A stretch of DNA of 64,000 nucleotides. It comes from Pleodorina starrii. Its lineage: Eukaryota; Chlorophyta; Chlorophyceae; Chlamydomonadales; Volvocaceae. The DNA lies in contig BRXU01000015.1 of NCBI GenBank assembly GCA_030267565.1, positions 1,611,001-1,675,000 on the forward strand. Reading direction: 5' to 3'. The translations under genes were made by a program, and so were the position numbers. Below the pieces are notes generated by a model that made no database searches, was not told where the DNA came from, and worked only from the letters and a program-made list of their open reading frames with translations. Each line of letters opens with the position of its first letter. The first letter of the stretch is position 1. Positions 46,177 to 58,200 of the stretch are shown here, piece after piece.

Positions 46177-49100
46177 ATGGCCGGGGGCCGGTATGGCTGG
46201 TTCCCCGGCCATATGGCCAAGGCGCTGAAGCAAATGGAGCAACGACTTAAGATGGTCGACATCCTGGTGGAGGTCCGCGACGCTCGGGTTAGTCCTGCGG
46301 CCCATGGCAACTCGCCGATGGCTTAGCTGCATGTCCTCCTCCAATCGAACGCGCGAATGTCGTAATTCATGGCAGCAAACTTGACCTTTTATCCACACAA
46401 AGCCTTTGGCTGGCCGCCTCGGCCCGATAGGTGTAAGCGGGATTGCCGACCCATGGGGCGCGAATAGCCAAACCAGCAGCAACCGCCAAACGCCAGGCGC
46501 ATCGGATCAACCGCCCGCCTTACGAACTCCCGCGGTCTGAAGATACTTAGAGGCCGCCAAGTCCTCACCAAACTCTCGCAAACCGACACCCGAAACTTCA
46601 GCCAGATCCTCACAGCGCAGCGCCCACAACAAAGCGGCCAAGCTTCCTTCCCTTCCCTTCCCTTCCCTTCCCTTCCCTTCCCTTCCCTTCCCTTCCCTTC
46701 CCTTCCCTTCCCTTCCCTTCCCTTCCCTTCCCTTCCCTTCCCTTCCCTTCCCTTCCCTTCCCTTCCCTTCCCTTCCCTTCCCTTCCCTTCCCTTCCCTTC
46801 CCTTCCCTTCCCTTCCCTTCCCTTCCCTTCCCTTCCCTTCCCTTCCCTTCCCTTCCCTTCCCTTCCCTTCCCTTCCCTTCCCTTCCCTTCCCTTCCCTTC
46901 CCTTCCCTTCCCTTCCCTTCCCTTCCCTTCCCTTCCCTTCCCTTCCCTTCCCTTCCCTTCCCTTCCCTTCCCTTCCCTTCCCTTCCCTTCCCTTCCCTTC
47001 CCTTCCCTTCCCTTCCCTTCCCTTCCCTTCCCTTCCCTTCCCTTCCCTTCCCTTCCCTTCCCTTCCCTTCCCTTCCCTTCCCTTCCCTTCCCTTCCCTTC
47101 CCTTCCCTTCCCTTCCCTTCCCTTCCCTTCCCTTCCCTTCCCTTCCCTTCCCTTCCCTTCCCTTCCCTTCCCTTCCCTTCCCTTCCCTTCCCTTCCCTTC
47201 CCTTCCCTTCCCTTCCCTTCCCTTCCCTTCCCTTCCCTTCCCTTCCCTTCCCTTCCCTTCCCTTCCCTTCCCTTCCCTTCCCTTCCCTTCCCTTCCCTTC
47301 CCTTCCCTTCCCTTCCCTTCCCTTCCCTTCCCTTCCCTTCCCTTCCCTTCCCTTCCCTTCCCTTCCCTTCCCTTCCCTTCCCTTCCCTTCCCTTCCCTTC
47401 CCTTCCCTTCCCTTCCCTTCCCTTCCCTTCCCTTCCCTTCCCTTCCCTTCCCTTCCCTTCCCTTCCCTTCCCTTCCCTTCCCTTCCCTTCCCTTCCCTTC
47501 CCTTCCCTTCCCTTCCCTTCCCTTCCCTTCCCTTCCCTTCCCTTCCCTTCCCTTCCCTTCCCTTCCCTTCCCTTCCCTTCCCTTCCCTTCCCTTCCCTTC
47601 CCTTCCCTTCCCTTCCCTTCCCTTCCCTTCCCTTCCCTTCCCTTCCCTTCCCTTCCCTTCCCTTCCCTTCCCTTCCCTTCCCTTCCCTTCCCTTCCCTTC
47701 CCTTCCCTTCCCTTCCCTTCCCTTCCCTTCCCTTCCCTTCCCTTCCCTTCCCTTCCCTTCCCTTCCCTTCCCTTCCCTTCCCTTCCCTTCCCTTCCCTTC
47801 CCGTCCCTTCCCTTCCCTTCCCTTCCCTTCCCTTCCCTTCCCTTCCCTTCCCTTCCCTTCCCTTCCCTTCCCTTCCCTTCCCTTCCCTTCCCTTCCCTTC
47901 CCTTCCCTTCCCTTCCCTTCCCTTCCCTTCCCTTCCCTTCCCTTCCCTTCCCTTCCCTTCCCTTCCCTTCCCTTCCCTTCCCATCTCCCTCGCTCTCCCC
48001 CCATCCCCCTCCCCATCCCCTTTACCCCCTCCCCCTCCAGCTGCCGCTATCCTCCGCCAACCCGGACCTGGCCCGCCTCGCCTCCCGCAAGCGGCGCCTG
48101 GTGGTCCTCAACAAACTCGACCTGGCGGACCACACCGCGACCGGGGTGCGTGTGTCGTACCGTGTGTCGTACCGTGTGACCCGGCCGGGTCCGCTCTTCG
48201 CCAGCGCCGGAACGGCGTTGACTTCAGGATGTAACGGAACTGAAAGGAACGGAACTGGACTGTTCGGGGAGCTTACCGCCACCCACCAACCGTCCGCTCA
48301 GTCCCCTCGGACTGCCCCAATTTACCACCCCCGCCCCTTCCTGCCCCTCCCCGCCCCACGCCGCCCCCACCCCGCCAGGCCGCCTGCGCTCTGCTTCAGT
48401 CTCAGGGTCACCGCGTGGTTCCCTGTGTGGCCATGAGGGACGGCAGCGCGAGAAAGGTAACCCCACCCCACCCCCCACACACACATCGACACACATCGAC
48501 TCACACACACACACACGAGGAGGGTATACCCCCCGGTGCATGAGAGTCCCCCCCGGTCCCAGGTTCCCGCCACTCTGCAGCCAATGTCCCATCCGCCGCC
48601 CTCCACCGCTGCCTCTCCCCTCCCCCTCCCACCCACCCACCCACCCCCACCCACCCCACCCCAGCCCGCCCCCAGCCTACCCCCAGCCCTCCCACCCCCT
48701 GAGCCGCATTACCCCTGACCCAGGCCCCTCATGCATGGTGGCCTGCGCGCTCGGCCGGTGTGGTGGGGAGCCGACTCTTCCCGGTCCGCCACCCGGCCCC
48801 TCCTGCGCATCATCTCCCCGCGCCCTGCGGCCTCTGCCCTCCCCTTTCCTGCCGTCCTTCTTCCCTTCTCCTCGTCCCTGCCCTTGCCCTCGTACCCCTC
48901 CCCCTGCCCTTACGTCCTTCCCGCACTCGTCTGTCTTCTGCCGTTGTCTTTCCCACTGCCATTCGCCTTGCCTTTCTCTTTTCCTCTGCCCAATCCCCTC
49001 TGCCTTCCGCCTCCTGCCCGTCGTACATTCTGCCCGTCCGTATCCCTTTCTTCTATGCCCAGCTGCCCCTTCTTGCCCTCTTTTGCACCGCGTCGCCGCC

Positions 49101-52100
49101 CCAGCTTGTTCGTGGGTTTCTGTGTGTCTTGCCTTGCTTGCTTGCCTCCTCGCTCCTTCCTTCGCTGCCAATGCCGTTGCCCATTGCCCTTACTCACGCC
49201 CTTTTTCCTTCGTATCTTCCCGCTTCGCTTCCTCCATTGAGCGCAGGTGAGTCTACAATTTGTCGGGTTGTTTTGTCCGGGCGTTCGTGCCGTTCTTGTG
49301 CTGTCGCGCGTAATCGTCCGTCCGGGTTGGTCTGGCGGCGACGCGGTCGCAGCGTCTTTTCAGCTCGGTAAGGTTACAGGTATGTTCGGTAAGTATTACT
49401 GGGTTCAGGGTCCGTTCGCTAACGCCGTCCTCGTCTCCGCTGCGGTATCATTTTCTATCCCCCTCTTCCCCCCCTCCCCCTCCCCCCGCCCCCCCCCCCT
49501 CTCAGGTGCTCGACGCGGCCCTGCAGTGGCTCCGTGTCGAGCGCCCCTCCGCCGACATGAGTCTGATGATGGTGGCGGGGGCGCCCAACACGGGGAAGAG
49601 CTCACTCATAAATGCACTCAAACGGGCGGCGCAGAGGGAGGGTGAGGCGGAGGGAGGGAGGGTGAGGCGGAGGGAGGGCGGGGGGGCGGGAGGGAGGGGG
49701 AGGCGGAGGGAGGGAGGGCGGGCGGGGGAGGGAGGGAGGGGAGGCGGGGGCAGTGGAGAAGGGAGGCCGCAGCGGTGGGAGGTGGGTGGCGGTGGCGAAC
49801 GGACCCACATACCTTATATGGGGGGCGCGGGCTGGGCACATGGGCCGCTTCTCCTTCTCTGAGTGATTGTTCGTCCTCCGCTCGGCATTCGTGAGGAGGC
49901 CGCCCACCAGGTGCGGTAGTTCCTAACAGTTAACCAAACCGTTCCGGTAGTTGGTCAACTTTTCCGTTGGTCGGTTGGTGGTTTGGTGGTTTCACAGGAC
50001 TGCTGGAGGGCGAGGAGGCGTATCAGAGGACCGCGCGCTCCGGACCCCTTCCTGGAGTGACGAGGCAATTGGGCGGGTTCAAGGTAGGGACGGGGGACAG
50101 GGGATAGGGGACAGGCACACACGTTCACGCACATACACACACACGCTCACACACACCAAGACGCTCACACACACGCTCACACACCAACACGCTCTCACGC
50201 TCACTCGCTCACACGTTCTCACGCCCACACCAACACACACACGCCCCCCCACGCTCACACGCTAACACGCTTACACGCTCACTCACACGGTGATGCAGGT
50301 GTGTGGCAGTCCGCTGTTGTATGTGTTGGACACCCCCGGGGTGCTGCCCCCCGCACTGCCCGATGAGGAGGTGGCGGTGCGCCTGGCGCTGGCGGGCCTT
50401 ATGCCGGGAGACTCGGCGGGACTGACCGACGACCTGCTGGTACGGCACCTCGTGCAGGTGAGTACGACAAGAGTACGACAGAATGGGCGGGAAAAAGGCG
50501 CCCCTTCGTTACGCGTGTAAACGTGTACGTGTGAACGCGTTCATCCTTCCCTTGGTAACAGAATCAGGCGGCGCCCTCGCCTATGCGCGACTTCACCATT
50601 CCCTGTTCTTTTGCAGACGAGACGGGCACGGGCACGGGCACGGGCACGGGCACGGGCACGGGCACGGGCACGGGCACGGGCACGGGCACGGGCACGGGCA
50701 CGGGCACGGGCACGGGCACGGGCACGGGCACGGGCACGGGCACGGGCACGGGCACGGGCACGGGCACGGGCACGGGCACGGGCACGGGCACGGGCACGGG
50801 CACGGGCACGGGCACGGGCACGGGCACGGGCACGGGCACGGGCACGGGCACGGGCACGGGCACGGGCACGGGCACGGGCACGGGCACGGGCACGGGCACG
50901 GGCACGGGCACGGGCACGGGCACGGGCACGGGCACGGGCACGGGCACGGGCACGGGCACGGGCACGGGCACGGGCACGGGCACGGGCACGGGCACGGGCA
51001 CGGGCACGGGCACGGGCACGGGCACGGGCACGGGCACGGGCACGGGCACGGGCACGGGCACGGGCACGGGCACGGGCACGGGCACGGGCACGGGCACGGG
51101 CACGGGCACGGGCACGGGCACGGGCACGGGCACGGGCACGGGCACGGGCACGGGCACGGGCACGGGCACGGGCACGGGCACGGGCACGGGCACGGGCACG
51201 GGCACGGGCACGGGCACGGGCACGGGCACGGGCACGGGCACGGGCACGGGCACGGGCACGGGCACGGGCACGGGCACGGGCACGGGCACGGGCACGGGCA
51301 CGGGCACGGGCACGGGCACGGGCACGGGCACGGGCACGGGCACGGGCACGGGCACGGGCACGGGCACGGGCACGGGCACGGGCACGGGCACGGGCACGGG
51401 CACGGGCACGGGCACGGGCACGGGCACGGGCACGGGCACGGGCACGGGCACGGGCACGGGCACGGGCACGGGCACGGGCACGGGCACGGGCACGGGCACG
51501 GGCACGGGCACGGGCACGGGCACGGGCACGGGCACGGGCACGGGCACGGGCACGGGCACGGGCACGGGCACGGGCACGGGCACGGGCACGGGCACGGGCA
51601 CGGGCACGGGCACGGGCACGGGCACGGGCACGGGCACGGGCACGGGCACGGGCACGGGCACGGGCACGGGCACGGGCACGGGCACGGGCACGGGCACGGG
51701 CACGGGCACGGGCACGGGCACGGGCACGGGCACGGGCACGGGCACGGGCACGGGCACGGGCACGGGCACGGGCACGGGCACGGGCACGGGCACGGGCACG
51801 GGCACGGGCACGGGCACGGGCACGGGCACGGGCACGGGCACGGGCACGGGCACTATACGTGGATACCCCCCCCCCCCGTTGAACCCCACCCGTCTCGACT
51901 TCATGACCCAATGCCCTGCGACCGTTTCCCATCCGCTGCCGCCGCTGCCGCCGCCGCCGCTTCCGCTGCAGATCTTGGTTTCGGAGCCGCGTCACCAGCG
52001 GCAGCTGTGGATGGCGGCGGACGGACAGGTCGCCGCGCTGGCGGCCAGGCAGCGAGCAGCAGCAGCAGCCGCCGCAGGCGCCGGCAGGGGCGGCGGCAGC

Positions 52101-52936
52101 CCCGGCGGCGACGATGACCGCGGCGGCGGCGGCGGTGGTGGCGGCGGCGGTGGTTGGCGGCCCCGTGAGAGTGGCTCTGTGGCACTGGCCCGGGTGCTTC
52201 ATGATGTGGTGACGATGCCGGCGCCTCCACCCGCGGCCTGGCACCCAGGTAGGGCAGTCAGCGGCACCAGGTGGGGGGGGGGGGGAGAAATATGGCTGTA
52301 TGGGTTCCTTTCCGGTTGAGGAGCCCACCAGTGGGGGGGGGGAATAGGGGGGGGGTAACCGGGTATGAGATGGACACGGGCTGGTCGGTGGGCTTCGCTG
52401 GTCATTGGGGGGGCGGGACGGGGAGAGATGTGTGTGTGTGTGTGGCGTGGGCTGGGGTGTAATTAAAACGGCCCGGAACGAGGGAACGCAACGCAGTTAC
52501 CTGGGGTGTAGGGTTGAACGAGGTCCGGGTCCTCGGACCCGGGCCCGGGTCCAGGTCCGGGTCGCCGGGTTGGAGCCTGAGTCCGGGTCTCTGTGAGGAC
52601 ACTGCCGTGTGGCCCCTGCTACGCCGTTCAGGAATGGACGATAATAATGACGACGACGACGACGGCGGCGGCGGTGGTGGCGGTGGTGGTGGTGGCGGTG
52701 GCCTGGACAGTGATGACGCGGCAGCGGCGACGGCGGCGGGCGGCACGTACCCGCTGCGCGGGGGCGCCGGCGGGCGCGCGGACGCGGAGCGGCGGGTTTC
52801 GGCGCTGGTTCGGCATCTGACCCGTGGGTCGGTGGTGGATGTCGGCCGACGCACCATGCTGCTGCGCCGCGTGCTGCAGGCGTTTCGGGAGGGGGCGTTG
52901 GGCCGATACACTCTGGACGATGTGGGGCCGCGCTAG
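46177..52936 (+). CDS. MTG1: MTG1/RbgA-family organellar ribosome-assembly GTPase
   Basis: Eight exons (46177-46287, 48041-48145, 48379-48456, 49506-49641, 49998-50083, 50299-50457, 51972-52248, 52632-52936) close to 418 residues. It opens with [15 protein letters not shown] and [11 protein letters not shown], the family signature, and has the circularly permuted GTPase order: G4 NKLD (61-64), G1 GAPNTGKSS (123-131), G2 Thr in PGVTRQ (about 165), G3 DTPG (183-186). The C-terminus ([20 protein letters not shown]) matches the end of Mtg1 proteins, which act late in large-subunit assembly of mitochondrial or plastid ribosomes. Exon 8 begins with an Asp then Gly run absent from typical members. 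No presequence precedes the signature at the only in-frame ATG, so a 5' exon may be missing. Introns 1 (1753 bases) and 6 (1514 bases) are mostly giant microsatellites. Confidence 0.9.
46645..47980 (+). repeat. Giant CCTTC pentanucleotide array (about 267 units)
   Basis: Uninterrupted CCTTC units fill 1336 bases of MTG1 intron 1; the only departure I see is one T-to-G change at 47803. The sense strand is pure pyrimidine and the template strand is GGGAA repeats. Open reading frames through it (Gly-Arg-Glu-Gly-Lys on the minus strand) are by-products of the repeat. Confidence 0.98.
49640..49780 (+). repeat. GAGGG-rich minisatellite in MTG1 intron 4
   Basis: Irregular GGGAGGGAGGGTGAGGCGGAG units begin at the exon 4 donor (49642) and run for about 140 bases; guanine-rich on the sense strand. 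Confidence 0.75.
50100..50290 (+). repeat. CACACGCT-type repeat in MTG1 intron 5
   Basis: Degenerate 8- to 10-base units of CACACGCT/CTCACACAC fill most of the intron between 50084 and 50298. Confidence 0.75.
50624..51853 (+). repeat. Giant perfect GGGCAC hexanucleotide array (205 units)
   Basis: Exactly 1230 bases, 205 GGGCAC units with no visible interruption, lie in MTG1 intron 6. GGG every six bases on the sense strand gives quadruplex-forming runs with 3-base CAC loops. The unit has no stop codon in any frame, producing six overlapping open frames (Arg-Ala, Gly-Thr, Gly-His and, on the minus strand, Pro-Val, Ala-Arg, Cys-Pro-type dipeptides). Confidence 0.98.
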
Positions 52937-52966
52937 GGCTGGTGATAGTGCTGGTGGGGGTGGTGC

Positions 52967-52997
<31 letters not shown>

Positions 52998-54860
52998 GGT
53001 GGTGGTCGGGGGGGTTAGCAGCGAGTGTGTGGTTATGGTGGGGTTTGGGAGCTTACGGGTGCGTTTATAGGTGTGTGTGTATGTTGACATTGACTGACAG
53101 CGGATCTTTCTGAACGGGTTGTAGACGGGGACGAAATGGGTGGGTGGCGGACGGGCGGTGGGGGGCGGAGGGGCGGAGCTGAGGGGTGGGGTGCGATGAT
53201 GCGGCGGATGGGCCTTGTGGGACGGAGGGACGGAGGGACAGAGGCGGATGCGGACCAGGGACCAGAGGCGGACACGGACACGGGCACGGGTACGGATGCA
53301 CGTGGGGTGGGGCCATTCGGACGGTTGACCGTTGGTGTTGGCGCGGTGTTGCGCCGAGCGGGCGCATCAACCCTCATTAGCTCAGTGCGTGCGAGAGGCG
53401 CCTTGGCGCCGCAGGCCGGGTGCCCCAGACCCAGTGACTACGGCTGGGGAGGCTGGGTGCTGTGCGGGTTACACATACTTTCTTACAACGTGTTTACGAA
53501 TACCCCGATGCCGCCCGAACGGCCAATGCCTGTTTAGGACACACATGCGCGACTCACTTCCTTTCCCCCGCTTCCGGGCACCTAGCAGCCAATCCTCCGC
53601 GGCGGTGCTCTGCGCCCGTTGCGCCGCCAACCGATCGCTTCGTTCAATTAACGCAGCATTCAACCGCAACCGGAACTATTCGCGGAGCAACCGAAGACAC
53701 ACCTCTCCCCGCAAAGACGATCGTCCGGGCGACCGGCCGACTGTTCATGCGTGGCCCCGTCCCTCCGCACGTCTCCACTCCCTCGAACAAAACATTTCTG
53801 CATAAGTACCCATAAGTCCGTTGCTCCGTACTCTTGGCAATGGGGTGTCGTCAAAGCTGCCACCCGCACCATTGCTGCATTTCCCTTCAACCCCCCCTTT
53901 CGCCGCCGCCAAGCCCGTAACACATAAACGCAACAACGCACAAAGTAAGCAACAGGCTGTATGTTCGGCGCGGCGGGGCGGGGCGGATGGTGCTGACGCC
54001 GCGGCCGCGGCCGCGCCGGCAGTTGCTTTCTCGTAATTGTGCTATTGCCCTCTTAAGAGGGAAACAAAAAAGAGACCGCGGGGATGGGATGGGATGCGTC
54101 TTTCTGTTGGGGCGGGACGCGGGCTCTCTTCGGAATCGCGGATGCGGCCAAGCTCTGTGGAGTACCAACCGCTCAACCGCCCAACCGCTCAACCGCCCAA
54201 CCGCCCAACCGCCGACGGCACATGGCACACGGCGCACACGCCCGCGAAACACAAACAGCGTAGACATCCTTCTCCCCCCCCCCAAAAAAAAGTACGGCAC
54301 TTGCGCCCGGCCGCGAGCCGTGTGAAGGAAGAAAGGAAGAACGAACACATCCAGAAACAAAGAACAAATTTTTAAAACCAAAGGAAAACTTCCAAAACCA
54401 AAACCGGCGTACTCTGTGGCTTGCGTTCCCGCCGTCCTGCGGTCCCTCTGACCCGATGTGACCATTCCGTACTACCGGTATTCGTATTCACAGCCGTAGC
54501 CCGGTCGATCTTTGCAACCAGAACTCACAGGCAGTATCCGAAATCAAAACCACGACTGTGATCGGAGAGAATCCCTTCCCCCCACTCCCCCACTCCCTCC
54601 CTCCCCCGGCAAGTGGCCACTGGACCGCGGTGCCGCACTGTCACCAGAGACCAGACACCTTGCTCATATGTCGTACACATGGGTTTCCACGGCCCCCACA
54701 TGGCCCTCCGTCAGCCACCCCCACCCCAACTCTCCCCTTTCCCGCCGCCGCCGCCGCCGTCCAGCGATTGCCCGGGGCCTTCCGCACGTGGCCACCAAAG
54801 GGGAGTAACTGGAACTAACTAACTGGAACTAACTAACTAGGGCAAACTAACTGGAGCGAA
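52937..54860. other. Converging 3' flanks of MTG1-like and mannosyltransferase-like genes
   Basis: No exon recognised. Minus-strand TGTAA signals occur at 53483-53487 and 53469-53473, about 1.4 kb past the mannosyltransferase stop, and may end that transcript. No plus-strand TGTAA was noticed for MTG1. GTTGTTGTTG/GTGGTGGTG tracts at 52968-53008 and a CAACCGCC repeat at 54165 are present. Confidence 0.45.
54165..54213 (+). repeat. CAACCGCC/CAACCGCT tandem repeat
   Basis: Six 8-base units, alternating CAACCGCT and CAACCGCC at the start, in the interval between converging genes. Confidence 0.85.
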
Positions 54861-54869
54861 CTAACTGGA
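54806..54869 (+). repeat. AACTAACTGG tandem repeat overlapping a stop codon
   Basis: Units of AACTAACTGG with small deletions run through the last codons of the minus-strand mannosyltransferase-like gene; its TAG stop (54863-54861) is part of a unit. Confidence 0.85.
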
Positions 54870-55173
54870 TCGCAACACGATCGGAAACTCCTGCTTGTGC
54901 GCGTGCAGCCACACATACCCCCTGTACGACGCCAGTACGGCAGACGCGAACGGCGCATCAGCGCACGGCCACGGCTCCCGCCAATCGTACTGCACCGCCG
55001 CCAGCGGCGGCGGCGCGCCGCCGCCGCCGCCGCCGCCGCCCCAGATCCCCTTAACCTCTAGATACGGATAAGGCCCCCCCGCGGCCGAGCGCGGCAGCGG
55101 CAGCCGGCGCAACAGCTCCCCCGCTGTGTGTGTGGATCGAAGGAGGCCCAGGATAGGGTCGCCGTTGTCGGCC

Positions 55174-55204
<31 letters not shown>

Positions 55205-58200
55205 CCTGATCGCGTGCGGCCGTGGCGGCGGCGGTGGTGCGGTTTCGGAGCTCCCCGCCGCAAGCGGCCTCCAGCGGCGGGTGGCGGTCGATTGGGACGC
55301 CCGCCTCAACGGCCTGCGGGGGGCGGGGGAGGTTAGAAACGGCGGGCAGTTCGGGCGGGTGGGACGTGGTCAAGGGGCCGGCGCCGGCCAATCAATCGGA
55401 CAAATCGGGTAATCGGGCAAGTCGGGTAATCGGGCAGTCAGGCGGTCCGGTGAGGTCCTACCCGCACGTACGCCTCCAGCTCCTCCCGGGGACATGACAC
55501 GTCTCCCGGCAGCTGCAGCTGCTGCTGCTGCTGCTGCTCATCCCCCCGTTCCCCCGGCCCCGAGTGCTGCTGCTGCTGCTGATGATGATGATGCTCGTCC
55601 GGCCGGCGCCGCCGCCGCAGCGGACATGCGCCGGCGCCGCCGCCGCGACCCCCGGCGCCGGCGCCGTCGGCTGCCGCCACCGCCACCGCCGCCGTCGTGG
55701 CATCCAAATCACCGCCGCCGCCGCCGCCGTCGCGACTCTTCGCGCCTTTCCACCAGGTCCACAATCCGAGGGCCTGTGGGGCTGTCGTACCACGGGATGT
55801 CGTACCACGGAATGCCGTACCGTTGCCGCCGCCGCCCCAGTCCAGGCCGCCGGGTGCGGAGGCGGTCAGAATGCTGAGGGAGGAGGAGGGCACGCAGTAA
55901 TCCCAGGGGACGCCGCGCGTGGGCCCCGGGTTTTCGTGCGCCAGAAAGTACGACGCCCATCTGCGGAGTACGAGAAGGACGAGCGAAGGACGAGCAGGAC
56001 GTTGAGTGGGCGACCCGACCAAACAAACAAAACCTACAATTTCCCCAACCGCCCCAACCGCCCAAACCGCCCCACCAACTACACGGTACGGTGCCGTACC
56101 TCTGCGTCATGGGCGCCGTCAGCAGCTCCAGCAGCCGCGGCTCTTCGTCCATCCGGAACTTGTTGATGGTGCGATGCAGGAAGGCGGGGGACACAGAACC
56201 CGGCAGGGGACCCGAAGCGGAGGAACATGAAGGCGACCGGGTCGCGGCCGCCGCCGCCGTCGCGTCCGTCGCCGCCGCTGGCTGCTGCTGCGGGGACAGC
56301 GGGGACGCGGAGGGCGACGGCGCCGCCGCCGCCACCGTCGCCGCCGCCGCCTTCGGCAGCGGCGGCAGCGCCGTGGCGACGGCGGCGGATCCTCCGGAAG
56401 GTCCGAGCTGCGGAATCGGCCGCTGGCCCCTCGCGTCCTCCTCCGCCTCCGCCTGCGCCTGTGCCTGTCCCTGTCCCTGCTCCCCTTCCGGGCCCTGCTG
56501 CCGCTGCCGCTGCGACTGCAGTTGCTGTTGCAGTTGCTGCAGTTGCTGCTGCTGCTTTTGTCGTAGCATTGTGCGAGGTAGCGGCTCGTTCTGGGTCTGT
56601 TGCTGCTGATGATGATGATGATGTGAGGCAAGCGCCGCCGCCGCCGCCGCCGCCCCGGCCGCCGCGGTGTCGTTGACGGCGGCGTCGGCGGCGGCGCCGC
56701 CGCCGCCGCCAGTCAGCCCGGCGACCAGCCGCCGCCGCTGTCCACCACCGTCGCCGGCACCGTTGCTGCTCCCTGTGTCCTCCTCCATGCCGTACACGTA
56801 CGGCACGTCCTCCAGATTCTGTACGAACCCGCCCAGCAGCCAGCCGGGCCCTCGTTGGTTGGTGGCCTTTGTGAGGAGCTTGTCGGGGGACCAGTACAGG
56901 TACGCGGCTGTATGTGGATGTGCATGTGGATACGCAGCAGGGGGTGTTGACTAGTTGTTGTTGTTGAGGGGTCGTCAGGGGGTGTTGACTACGGTAGTTG
57001 TTGTGGTGGCGGTGGTGGTTTGCCAGGGGGCTAAGGCAGATTTCAGACAGAGCAGAGGATCTCTTGTGAGTTGTGAGGGAGGCAATACCGGTAAGATAAA
57101 GATGTTCGCAACGGGAGAGAAGCACAGGGGGATTGTGACGGTTCCGGAGCGGGAGCCGCCCAGGGGGGTCGCTCGCGAAACAGCACAAAACAGACATCGG
57201 GGCAAAACAACACCTTTCGCTTGGCGGTACAGTACGGTACGACCGCTTGGCTGTACAGTACGGCGGACGTACCCACAGAGTACGGCACTCACATGGTGGT
57301 ACGGCGACCTGGTTGAAGCAATGTGCCTTTCCCACCATTGCGAAGGCCAGGGGGAATGTGTCCTTGTCGCCCCACAGCAGATAGCGGTTGGCGTCGGGTC
57401 GGCGGTTGATCAGAAGCAGCGCCTGACCCGGGGGGTGAGTGGGGGTGAGTGGGGGTTGAGGGTTATCCACGTATCGGGGCGGGGGGAGACAGGGGACATG
57501 GAGATGGTATCGCAGCGGAGGGGGAAGGGGGGAGGTGGGGACCGGTGGAGTGGAGCGGTGAGCGGGGGCGCGGGATGGGCGCGGAGAGAATGAGAGAGGT
57601 GTTGAGAGAGGGTTGAGGGAGGGGGAGGGGAGGACCCTACCCCATCCTACTTCGGCCTGAGGAGGGGCCGAGGTAGGATGGGGTAGGGGAAGGGGTGGGG
57701 GTAGGGCGCTCCAGGCAGTGTAGGAGGACACAGCGCCCCTTCATTCGCTCCCCTGCGGGTGGCGCTCCCGGGAGAGCCACATCCGTTCCGATAGCGCCCG
57801 CTGCGCAGGGCTCCCACCCCTCCCACCCCCCTCCCCTCCCCCGCCTCCTTCTCTCCCCTCGAGGGGTCAAGATGTGGCTCACACACGCCTCCTCCACACA
57901 CACACACGCGCGCCCTACACGCCTCCCCCCGCCCCCCCCGCACCTCCAGCACATCCAGATGTCGGCCCCGGTCAATCAGCAGCTGACCACTCTCCGTGTC
58001 ACGGCGGCCGAAGCCCTTGCCCCCGGACAACACACGCTGCGGGGGGGGGACGTACCGTACGGGGGGGAGCAGGCGGGCCGCGAGCGGGCGAGGAGGGAGA
58101 GCAAGGGGGAGATGGAGGGCGCGGTGGAGGGGCGGAGGGGAGGGAGGGGAGGGAGGGGTGAGATCGGGGCCGGTTCTCATGGTCGCGAAGTGAAGCCCCC

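Noticed and set aside
46389..48016. Minus-strand open frames of 468-531 codons, Gly-Arg-Glu-Gly-Lys repeats
   Set aside because: Pure translation of the CCTTC array; the region is an intron of the MTG1-like gene on the other strand.
50483..52328. Five long open frames of Gly-His, Gly-Thr, Arg-Ala, Pro-Val and Ala-Arg repeats
   Set aside because: The GGGCAC unit has no stop in any frame, so all frames stay open. Homology and phase join MTG1 exon 6 directly to exon 7.
53374..53460. TTAGCTCAGTGCG, like a tRNA D-arm
   Set aside because: No matching T-arm (GGTTCGA), acceptor stem or anticodon loop at the right spacing.
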